A stretch of DNA of 5,439 nt from Aquificaceae bacterium. GTDB lineage: Bacteria > Aquificota > Aquificia > Aquificales > Aquificaceae. Under the pieces are notes generated by a model that saw only the letters and a program-made list of their open reading frames with translations, did not search any database and had not been told where the DNA came from. The stretch lies in assembly GCA_015490105.1 (NCBI GenBank), contig WFYK01000014.1:1-5439 (forward strand). Reading direction: 5' to 3'. Every line of letters starts with the position of its first letter. Positions within the stretch are counted from its first letter, which is position 1. Of the stretch, positions 1 to 5,439 are shown in pieces. Position numbers and translations under genes: made by a program.

Positions 1-1055
1 CTGAAAAAAACGACAACAAGTTTCTTAACCTCATAAAGGACGCTAAGGTAATGGGCTTTCAAATATTGCCCCCCGATATAAACAAGAGTGACGTGGGCTT
101 TAAAATAGAAGGCCGGAAGAAGATAAGGTTCGGCATAGGTAGGATAAAAGGTGTAGGAGAAGATACGGCAAGACTCATCGTCCAAGCCAGAGAAAAAAGG
201 CCTTTCAAAGATCTGAGTGATTTTGCCAGTAGGGTGGACAGCAGGAAGGTAAACAAAAAGGTATTAGAAGCTCTCGTGAAGGCAGGAGCTTTCGACTTCA
301 CAGGCCAAGAGAGACATCAGCTCCTTTCCCGAATAGCATCTTCTAACGGCAAGGCCTTTTCCTTGGCTCAAAACTCTCTCTTCGGATCTCAAAACGAAAC
401 AGTCTCTGAAGAGATCCAAGTTCAGGACCCGTTAGCTATGGAAAAGGAAGTCATAGGTTTTTACATCTCCGGTCATCCGATGGACAAGTTCTGGGATCTT
501 ATAAAAGATAGATTCACGCCTATAGAGGAGTTGGAAGACCTCTCTCCCGGATCGGAGGTGACCATCGCTGGCGTCGTTGCCTCCCTTCAGCGCAAGAAAA
601 CGAAGACAGGGTCCTACATGGCGATCTTCAACATCATAGATAAGACCGGCATCATCGAGTGTGTAATGTTCCCCGACGCTTACGAAGATTTCTCGGATAA
701 GGTCTCGGAAGATAAGATCGTTCTGGTAAAGGGAGCGTTGGAAGAGGATACCGAAACTGAAAGCCTAAAGTTAAGGGTAAGAGAAGTCCTCCTGCCTGAG
801 GATGTTGCGAAGGAAAACGCACGGATTTATTTAGAAATACCGCGTGAAAAGGCACTAAACGGACTTTTAGAAGATCTCAAAGCTTTCTTAGAAGAGGAGA
901 GCACCCCAGAAGGTGTAGACATAATTTTGCTAATAAGGGATAAAAATCTCAGGGCGGAACTTCTCCTACCACCTGCTTACAGGCTCGAGCCTTCCAACGG
1001 TTCTCTCGAAAAATTAAAAAGAAGGATACCCGATGTGAAAATTCACGTGCGCTGA
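1..1055 (+). CDS. dnaE: DNA polymerase III alpha subunit, C-terminal part (5' end outside window)
   Basis: This is the C-terminal part of the replicative DNA polymerase catalytic subunit, which acts in the cytoplasm with the beta clamp and clamp loader. The frame is open from position 3, so the ATG at 51 is an internal Met and not the start. Counting that Met as 1, the visible order is: the end of the polymerase fingers region (ILPPDINKSDVGF, 5-17); a helix-hairpin-helix (FGIGRIKGVGEDTARLI, 27-43); the conserved VNKKVLEALVKAGAFD segment (67-82); a clamp-binding pentapeptide QNSLF (107-111); the family motif EKEVIGFYISGHPMD (131-145); an OB fold (about 168-250, with TIAGVVASL and KTKTGSYMAIFNIID); and a C-terminal domain of about 80 residues ending in VKIHVR. 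The catalytic PHP and palm domains lie upstream of the window. The order of domains is that of bacterial DnaE, not PolC. No frameshift or truncation is seen at the 3' end, which stops with TGA. Confidence 0.97.
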   Translation, partial: EKNDNKFLNLIKDAKVMGFQILPPDINKSDVGFKIEGRKKIRFGIGRIKGVGEDTARLIVQAREKRPFKDLSDFASRVDSRKVNKKVLEALVKAGAFDFTGQERHQLLSRIASSNGKAFSLAQNSLFGSQNETVSEEIQVQDPLAMEKEVIGFYISGHPMDKFWDLIKDRFTPIEELEDLSPGSEVTIAGVVASLQRKKTKTGSYMAIFNIIDKTGIIECVMFPDAYEDFSDKVSEDKIVLVKGALEEDTETESLKLRVREVLLPEDVAKENARIYLEIPREKALNGLLEDLKAFLEEESTPEGVDIILLIRDKNLRAELLLPPAYRLEPSNGSLEKLKRRIPDVKIHVR

Positions 1056-1081
1056 TGCAAAGAACTTGCTAAGTTTATAAT
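1052..1081 (+). promoter_or_regulatory. Candidate sigma70-type promoter for the lipoprotein/transglycosylase operon
   Basis: A perfect TATAAT hexamer lies at 1076-1081 in the 62-base gap after dnaE. An upstream CTGATG (1052-1057) shares only TGA with the -35 consensus, at an 18-base spacing, and overlaps the dnaE stop codon. Transcription would begin near 1088, about 30 bases before the first lipoprotein start. The -10 is convincing by sequence but the -35 is weak, and TA-rich hexamers also occur by chance, so read-through from dnaE remains possible. No convincing terminator separates dnaE from this gene. Confidence 0.45.
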
Positions 1082-1104
1082 TATGAAAAAGCAACTTTCA
1101 AAAG

Positions 1105-1110
1105 AGGAGG
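1105..1110 (+). promoter_or_regulatory. Strong ribosome binding site for the first lipoprotein gene
   Basis: AGGAGG sits 7 bases before the ATG at 1118. It is the best Shine-Dalgarno match in the window and fixes the start, because the frame meets a TAA at 1070-1072 just upstream and no other start codon has such a site. Confidence 0.85.
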
Positions 1111-1117
1111 GTGGACT

Positions 1118-1702
1118 ATGAAGAAGCTGTTAGCCTTTTCTTTGGCAGGCCTTATTTTAGCTTCTCCTATAGCTTGCGGTAAGAAAGAGAAGGTTGCTAC
1201 CGGTTTTGAAGAAGATCCCTGTTTTAAAGGTGCACCTGATTGGGTTTTAAACCCTCAGGTTGAAGGGTCTACCCTTGCAGCTGTCGGTTCCGCAAAGATA
1301 GGAAAGGCGGGCTTTCAGTTTGCCAGAACAGAAGCTCTTCAAAACGCTCGTGATGAACTCGCGAGGATGATAGAGGTAAGAGTGAAAAATATGGTCAAAA
1401 ACTTCATGCAGGTTACCGGAATCGGAGACTCCGAAACTGTAGATAGGGTTTCGGTTCAAGTTTCAAAGCAGGTTGCCTATCAAACCATAAGGGGATCAAG
1501 GCAGGTTTCTATGTGGAGATCCCCGTGCGGAGAACTCTTTGTTTTGGTAGGAGTTGATCCCGAAATGGTCAAGCAGTTTATAAAGTCTCAGGTTGAAACG
1601 AGCCTAAGAAACGAAAGAGCTCTATGGCAGATGTATCAAGCTAAGAAAGGCTTCGAGGAGCTGGAGAAAGAGATAGAGAAAGAGTTCAAGTCCGCAAGGT
1701 AA
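1118..1702 (+). CDS. LPP20-family-like envelope lipoprotein
   Basis: A 194-residue putative exported lipoprotein. The N-terminus is a signal peptide (MKK, then a hydrophobic core at 4-15) ending in SPIAC, with Cys20 as the likely lipidated residue. The -3 residue is Pro, not the usual Leu, so the lipobox is imperfect. The mature part resembles the LPP20 domain: PDWVLNP (40-46), an AAVGSA turn (54-59), then a long helix of the type ARTEALQNARDELARMI (69-85), followed by strands up to about residue 146 (LFVLVGVDP, 140-148). A charged C-terminal helix (about 149-194, Glu/Lys rich) has no counterpart in the next gene. Cys35 and Cys137 could form a disulfide in the periplasm. LPP20 proteins are outer-membrane lipoproteins of mostly structural or unknown role, known from Helicobacter and related to FlgP. 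The gene is followed after 4 bases by a likely paralogue. Family assignment rests on pattern only; the exact function is unknown. Confidence 0.75.
   Translation: MKKLLAFSLAGLILASPIACGKKEKVATGFEEDPCFKGAPDWVLNPQVEGSTLAAVGSAKIGKAGFQFARTEALQNARDELARMIEVRVKNMVKNFMQVTGIGDSETVDRVSVQVSKQVAYQTIRGSRQVSMWRSPCGELFVLVGVDPEMVKQFIKSQVETSLRNERALWQMYQAKKGFEELEKEIEKEFKSAR
1696..1699 (+). promoter_or_regulatory. Ribosome binding site for the second lipoprotein gene
   Basis: AAGG lies 7 bases before the ATG at 1707, inside the last codons of the preceding gene. A GGA at 1703-1705 is too close to the start to serve. The overlap of this site with the upstream coding end favours translational coupling in one transcript. 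Confidence 0.5.
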
Positions 1703-1706
1703 GGAA

Positions 1707-2108
1707 ATGAAAAGTCTGGCCTTCTTCGTTGGCCTGCTCCTTTCGGGGGCGGGTCTTTTGGTTTCTTGTTCCAAGGGTGGCGGGGAGCCCGAATGGCTTT
1801 ACAGCTTTAAAGCTCCTAAAGGAAAGGTTTGTGGTGTAGGAACTGCGGGTATTCACATGAAGGGACCCTCTTACCAGAGAGCCACCGCGATAGCGAGAGC
1901 AATAGAAGAGATAGCAAGACAAAAGGGAGTCACTGTAAATACCTCCGCGGAATACTTTATGCAGGGATCTTCTGCGGGAGGTGCGGTCTCCGCCCTTAGG
2001 GTTTACAGCGTGCAAACGACGGAGGGAGAAACGGTAAGGGCAAAAGTTGTAGAGACTTACTATGACAAAGAGAAAAAACTCTTTCACGTTTTGATGTGTG
2101 AGGAGTGA
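1707..2108 (+). CDS. Small LPP20-like lipoprotein, probable paralogue of the upstream gene
   Basis: A 133-residue putative lipoprotein. The signal peptide ends in a good lipobox LVSC (18-21), giving lipidated Cys21, followed by a flexible SKGGG linker. The mature protein starts with PEWL (28-31), then GVGTAG (43-48), then a helix with QRATAIARAIEEIARQKG (57-74) and a strand-rich end (RAKVVETYY, LFHVLMCEE). This order of Trp, Gly-Val-Gly turn and Ala/Arg-rich helix matches the gene just upstream, so the two look like diverged tandem copies of one LPP20-like domain. This copy lacks the charged C-terminal helix. Residue +2 after the Cys is Ser, not Asp, which in enterobacterial sorting rules would favour the outer membrane; whether this rule holds here is unknown. 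Cys42 and Cys131 may pair. It lies 4 bases after one gene and 6 before the transglycosylase gene, consistent with one operon. Exact function unknown. Confidence 0.75.
   Translation: MKSLAFFVGLLLSGAGLLVSCSKGGGEPEWLYSFKAPKGKVCGVGTAGIHMKGPSYQRATAIARAIEEIARQKGVTVNTSAEYFMQGSSAGGAVSALRVYSVQTTEGETVRAKVVETYYDKEKKLFHVLMCEE
2100..2105 (+). promoter_or_regulatory. Ribosome binding site for the transglycosylase gene
   Basis: GAGGAG, which also encodes the last two Glu residues of the small lipoprotein, lies 9 bases before the ATG at 2115. The frame has a TGA at 2106-2108 immediately upstream, so an earlier start is excluded. Confidence 0.65.
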
Positions 2109-2114
2109 AAAGTT

Positions 2115-3287
2115 ATGAGGGTGGGGGTATTGATCCTGTGTCTTAGTCTGAGCGTAGCTTTCTCTGAAAGCTTTGAGGAGTTTAAAAGAAGCGAGTTTGA
2201 AGGATTTAAGTCCGAAGAAAAAGCCTTTGAAGTATACAAAAGGAGTGTTGAAAAAGAGTTTGAAGAGTTCAAAAGGATAGTAAGGGAAGAGTTTGAAGCT
2301 TATAAGAGGGAAGTGATAAAACATTGGGGTTTCTTTGAAGGCACCGATAGGAAGAAAATAGTGGATTATTCTCAGGATTGGAGAGTTAAAAGGGTTGTAG
2401 ATTTTGATAAGGGAGAAATAAGGATAGAGGCTGTGGGCAAAGACGTTTCTTGGGATGAACTATATAAGGAGTTTGAAAAGCTCTCTAAAGCTACTGTGAG
2501 GGAGTTTTACGAAAGGGATAGACTTGCCAAAAGAGTTGAGAAAAAGGTTTCTAAAATGAGAAACGTGGTTCGTTCAAAGGACATACCTAAGGACCCCGTA
2601 GTAGCCCCACTGATTGTGGGAAAGGATCGTTACACTGAAGGTCAACTAAAGGATGCGGTAAAGAGATTACTCTCTGGCGCGGACAGATACGAAAAGAGTG
2701 CCCGTGGGAAAAATATAAAAGGTATCCGCATAAAGCTTCCGCCTAAGAACCTCCTCGTGAAAGCAAAGAAGTATAAGCCCGTGGTGGTTAGGGAATCGAG
2801 AAGGTGGAAGGTGGATCACCCTCTAGTGTTCGCGGTAATACACACAGAGAGCTCCTTTAATCCCCTTGCTACATCCCCGGTTCCCGCCTACGGGCTTATG
2901 CAGATAGTTCCAACTACCGCAGGTAAAGATGCTTCAAAGGTCCTTTTTGGAAAGCCCAAGATTCTATCACCTTCTTTCCTATACAATCCCGAGAACAACA
3001 TAAAAGTGGGCACTGTCTACATACATCTTCTCTACTACAGGTATTTCAAGGATGTAAAGAACCCCCTAAGCAGACTCTACTGCACCATCGCAGCCTATAA
3101 CACGGGGCCGGGAAACGTAGCCTACGCCTTTACGGGAACCCGAAACTTAAAGCGAGCTATACGGGTTATAAACTCTATGAGCCCTCAGGAGGTATACGAT
3201 ACACTCATGAGAAACCTACCTTACGATGAGACCAAAGATTATCTCAAGAAGGTGACCGCCCGCGTAACACTCTACGAAAACATCTAA
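2115..3287 (+). CDS. mltC: MltC-type lytic murein transglycosylase
   Basis: A 390-residue periplasmic enzyme predicted to cleave the MurNAc-GlcNAc bond of peptidoglycan, forming 1,6-anhydroMurNAc. A short signal peptide (1-17, core VGVLILCLSLSVA, possible cut after AFS) is followed by a charged helix with 11-residue repeats (20-71). Next comes an MltC N-terminal-type domain (DUF3393, about 66-215), with IVDYSQDWRVKRVVDFDKG (82-100) aligning by eye with the DYVKYTDQYQTR..INFDDG region of E. coli MltC. The SLT domain (about 217-385) has the catalytic Glu245 in HTESSFNP, GLMQ (260-263), NPENNI..G (291-299) and AYNTGPG (327-333), all intact. The family is normally about 360 residues; the excess is the N-terminal helix. 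Unlike E. coli MltC it has no good lipobox: the only early Cys (Cys9, in LILC) has Leu at -1. It is probably the last gene of the lipoprotein operon. The MltC call is firm by architecture; the membrane attachment is uncertain. Confidence 0.92.
   Translation: MRVGVLILCLSLSVAFSESFEEFKRSEFEGFKSEEKAFEVYKRSVEKEFEEFKRIVREEFEAYKREVIKHWGFFEGTDRKKIVDYSQDWRVKRVVDFDKGEIRIEAVGKDVSWDELYKEFEKLSKATVREFYERDRLAKRVEKKVSKMRNVVRSKDIPKDPVVAPLIVGKDRYTEGQLKDAVKRLLSGADRYEKSARGKNIKGIRIKLPPKNLLVKAKKYKPVVVRESRRWKVDHPLVFAVIHTESSFNPLATSPVPAYGLMQIVPTTAGKDASKVLFGKPKILSPSFLYNPENNIKVGTVYIHLLYYRYFKDVKNPLSRLYCTIAAYNTGPGNVAYAFTGTRNLKRAIRVINSMSPQEVYDTLMRNLPYDETKDYLKKVTARVTLYENI
2172..2327 (+). repeat. Hendecad (11-residue) repeats coding for a charged helix
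   Basis: Within the transglycosylase, residues 20-71 repeat the pattern F-E-x-[FY]-K-[RS] followed by charged residues. Repeat starts are Phe20, Phe28, Phe38, Phe49, Phe60 and Trp71, giving spacings of 8, 10, 11, 11 and 11. Eleven-residue periodicity fits three turns of helix and suggests a continuous helix or right-handed coiled coil carrying one aromatic stripe. At the DNA level the copies are similar (recurring tttgaagagtt-like words) but not identical, so they are diverged. Confidence 0.75.
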
Positions 3288-3314
3288 TAAACAAAGCCTA
3301 TGGAAAGGTAGAGT
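3269..3314. repeat. 7-base inverted repeat around the shared stop codons
   Basis: ACTCTAC (3269-3275) and GTAGAGT (3308-3314) are perfect inverted copies with 32 bases between them, nearly centred on the convergent stop codons at 3284-3287. The arms encode a Leu-Tyr near the end of each protein. The long loop and lack of GC-rich stem or clear T tract make it a poor terminator; it may be chance. Confidence 0.25.
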
Positions 3315-5439
3315 TTATATCCTTGATCCAAGTCTCCAAAGTTCTCAAAGGATCTCGCCACGTCAAACCTCAAAAAACCTGCGGGTGTATCTATCCCCGC
3401 ACTGAATCCTAAGTCTCCCTTAGGTGGGTTGAAAAGATCCCTCGTTTTGTCCGATACGTTGCCCAGGTGCCAAAATAAACCGACCCAGAGGGGTCCTTTT
3501 ATCTCCTTGAAAGATTCCATACCTATTAGAAACATACGCTTTCCACCTTCTGGAGAACCAATCTCTTCAAAAGAGTATCCTTTAATGTCTTTTAACCCTC
3601 CCAAGAAAAACCTTTCGAACACGGGAGCGTTACCACCCACCGTTCCCGCGGACAGCCTAAATCCAGTAAGAAAGCCTATGAAGGTTTCCCTCAAGATAAA
3701 AAGGTTCAGTTCTGTTTTAGTGTAAATGCTCCCCGAGGCTTCGCCTACTGTTAAACGCAAGCTCAGGTGATCTATACGCTTAGGGTTGAGGAGATCGTCC
3801 TTTTTGTCATAGGATCCAAAGAGTCCTACCCTCCTTAAAGGGTACGTTCCTCTCCCGTAGCCGTTAACCTTGTTCTTGGTATCAGAAAAAAAGGGGCTTA
3901 TAGATAACCACCTTGTTGGCCTGTAGCCGAAGGTTATGAAGTATCCTTCACTCAGTAGGTCAAAACTTCTGTGGAACTCTATTCTCCTAAAAGCGGATAT
4001 TTCTCCAAAGTAGCGTCTTGAGAAGAGGAACTTATCCGAGAGGGATATTGAGTAAGTCTCATATAGCTCACTTTTAGAAGCCTTAAGTTTAAGTGCTAAA
4101 CCCACGCCAAACAGGTTTCTTAAAGTGAGAGAACCTTCCGCTTTGAACTTTTCTTCAGTGTTGTATCCCAAACCGATTCCCAAAATGCCCCTTTTAGCTT
4201 CACGAACCTCAATGAGGCGGTGTATGGTTTTGCTTTCTTCGTCTTTGAAATACTCTATTCGAACACCCTTAAAGTTTCCGCTTTGAATTAAGTTCCACAA
4301 ACTTTCCTCTTCCGCACTTTTGGAAAAGTATTTTTCTTTAACAACTGTGTAATCTATTTCCCTCCAGTGAGTTTTTTGATTACCGTAGATAAAATTTCTT
4401 CCATACTTGTATCTTGGCCCCTTTTTGAATTTAAATGTGTAATCTATCCAGAGAATATCCTTTTCTTCTTGGGTGTTTATTTTTAGGTCGAAGTCCCAAT
4501 CAAGATATCCTTGATCTTCCATAATGTTCCCAACTTCATGGAGAAGCCTGTCTATAAGATCTCCTTTTAAAACGGTAGGAAGCAGGGGTTTGTATTTTTT
4601 AAAGAGCGCATCTACGCTTGGATCATCTCCTTCGTAGTTCAAGCTTCTCAAGAAGACCTTTTTGCCCGGTTCTACTATAAAGAGGAGGCTAACCTCTTTT
4701 TTCTGTAAATCTTTATCTTCTAAAATCCTGACTGATGCGTTTATGTATCCCCTTTTCCTGAAACGTTGCAGGATGTCTCTTTTTAGTTTATCTACAGCCT
4801 CCTTTTCGTAGTATTCGGGGAAATTTTTAACTTTTACCCCTAAAATCCTTACCTTGTATCTTGGACCCTCGCTTATTTTAAAGACTATGACACCCTCACT
4901 GTAGGAATAGTTCACTTGAACTTCAAAGAAACCAGCATTTTTATAAGCTTCTTCGATCGCTTCCCTTACACTTTCTAAGGAAAAGAGGTCTATACTCTTT
5001 AGGTTTTCAAAGACTAATTTTCTGAGGAAATTTTCATTGAAAAAGCTGTTCCCTTCAAATTTTAAACTATACCTGTTTCTAAGATTCACTTGGTAAATGG
5101 GTTCCGCAATATGCGCTTCTCCGGAAATAGCTTTAAAGATGTATCTCGGATATCGGGTTAAATTCTTAACACCTTCTGTTAAAGACCCTAAGAACCCAAA
5201 CGCACTTTCGGGAAACAACGGTTGCCAATAGGGTTTGGAAATCTTCAACTTACCGTAACCTTTGTAAGCAACACTCGCTTCGAGAAAACCTTTAGCTTTC
5301 AAGAACTCTTCTATCTCACTCCTGAATTTTTGTGCCAAGGCCTCGCGAAAGGGTGTTCCCACGGGAAAGCTTACTTCTCTTAGCTTTACGTTTATTCGAG
5401 GCGGACCTAAAAAGTATAAGGGTCCTTCCTGAATAATTA
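3284..5439 (-). CDS. Omp85 (BamA/TamA-type) outer-membrane assembly protein, N-terminus outside window
   Basis: At least 717 residues of an Omp85 protein, which inserts beta-barrel proteins into, or moves proteins across, the outer membrane. The frame is open from GTG 5362 to the right edge with 25 more residues (including LYFLGPPRINVKLREVSFP), so that GTG is not the start. Counting it as residue 1, there is an incomplete POTRA-like unit up to about 36 (helix ending KAKGFLEASVAYKG), a linker of about 55 residues, then four POTRA-like units near 97-166, 168-232, 234-313 and 316-388, each showing strand-helix-helix-strand with GFFEVQV, GYINASV, GYLDWDF or GNFKGVRIE. The 16-strand-type barrel begins at about 390 (RGILGIGLGY, LRNLFGVG) and ends in LYLSIGFVY, an aromatic beta-signal. 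The lid-loop motif reads IKGY (593-596), not the usual VRGF/VRGY. Five POTRA-like units favour a BamA-like over a three-POTRA TamA-like protein, but the missing N-terminus prevents a firm choice. Confidence 0.9.
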   Translation of the reverse strand, partial: IIQEGPLYFLGPPRINVKLREVSFPVGTPFREALAQKFRSEIEEFLKAKGFLEASVAYKGYGKLKISKPYWQPLFPESAFGFLGSLTEGVKNLTRYPRYIFKAISGEAHIAEPIYQVNLRNRYSLKFEGNSFFNENFLRKLVFENLKSIDLFSLESVREAIEEAYKNAGFFEVQVNYSYSEGVIVFKISEGPRYKVRILGVKVKNFPEYYEKEAVDKLKRDILQRFRKRGYINASVRILEDKDLQKKEVSLLFIVEPGKKVFLRSLNYEGDDPSVDALFKKYKPLLPTVLKGDLIDRLLHEVGNIMEDQGYLDWDFDLKINTQEEKDILWIDYTFKFKKGPRYKYGRNFIYGNQKTHWREIDYTVVKEKYFSKSAEEESLWNLIQSGNFKGVRIEYFKDEESKTIHRLIEVREAKRGILGIGLGYNTEEKFKAEGSLTLRNLFGVGLALKLKASKSELYETYSISLSDKFLFSRRYFGEISAFRRIEFHRSFDLLSEGYFITFGYRPTRWLSISPFFSDTKNKVNGYGRGTYPLRRVGLFGSYDKKDDLLNPKRIDHLSLRLTVGEASGSIYTKTELNLFILRETFIGFLTGFRLSAGTVGGNAPVFERFFLGGLKDIKGYSFEEIGSPEGGKRMFLIGMESFKEIKGPLWVGLFWHLGNVSDKTRDLFNPPKGDLGFSAGIDTPAGFLRFDVARSFENFGDLDQGYKLYLSIGFVY

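Noticed and set aside
652..855. A minus-strand open frame of 67 codons inside dnaE.
   Set aside because: It overlaps the OB-fold region of dnaE, has no recognisable motif and no sign of independent translation.
1086..1097. A small hairpin AAAG-CAA-CTTT after dnaE that might act as a terminator.
   Set aside because: The stem is only 4 A/T-rich pairs with a 3-base loop and no T tract follows; it would be unstable, especially in a thermophile.
1083..1121. A 12-codon open frame (MKKQLSKEEGGL) whose TGA overlaps the ATG of the first lipoprotein gene, as in a leader peptide with coupled translation.
   Set aside because: It has no Shine-Dalgarno sequence, and if the TATAAT at 1076-1081 is the -10, the transcript would begin after its ATG. 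Its second half is simply the AGGAGG of the next gene read as codons.
1686..2324. A long minus-strand open frame opposite the second lipoprotein and the start of the transglycosylase.
   Set aside because: Its Phe/Leu/Ser-rich product is the antisense of Glu/Lys-rich codons, including the hendecad repeats. It has no recognisable domain and the + strand genes here have signal peptides and family motifs.
3429..3725. A plus-strand open frame of 98 codons inside the Omp85 gene.
   Set aside because: It lies opposite the best-conserved part of the barrel, including the lid-loop motif, and its product shows no domain or ribosome binding site.

Overview
The window looks like chromosomal DNA of a thermophilic, Gram-negative bacterium, most likely in or near the Aquificaceae (Aquifex/Hydrogenobacter type). 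Signs of this are Lys/Glu-rich proteins, heavy use of AGG/AGA for Arg and ATA for Ile, moderate GC content by eye, very tight gene packing, and an Omp85 protein that implies an outer membrane. This placement is an inference from composition and gene style, not a database match.

Layout. Positions 1-1055 (+) hold the C-terminal third of dnaE, the replicative DNA polymerase III alpha subunit, cut by the left edge. After a 62-base gap with a good -10 box and a strong ribosome binding site come three closely packed + strand genes: an LPP20-like lipoprotein (1118-1702), a shorter lipoprotein of the same apparent fold (1707-2108), and an MltC-type lytic murein transglycosylase (2115-3287). The rest (3284-5439, - strand) is one gene for a BamA/TamA-type Omp85 outer-membrane protein. 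It converges on the transglycosylase gene and overlaps it by 4 bases at the stop codons. Its reading frame stays open to the right edge, so its N-terminus lies outside the window.

How they fit together. Apart from dnaE, everything is cell-envelope machinery: two putative lipoproteins, a peptidoglycan-cleaving enzyme whose N-terminus carries an 11-residue-periodic charged helix, and an outer-membrane beta-barrel assembly or translocation protein. The three + strand envelope genes are spaced 4 and 6 bases apart and are probably one operon, which suggests the lipoproteins and the transglycosylase work together at the outer membrane/peptidoglycan interface. There are no RNA genes, mobile elements, CRISPR arrays or gene-less stretches above 62 bases. 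The points most worth a second look are the LPP20-LPP20-MltC operon, the hendecad helix of the transglycosylase, its missing lipobox, and the Lys in place of the near-invariant Arg in the Omp85 lid-loop motif.
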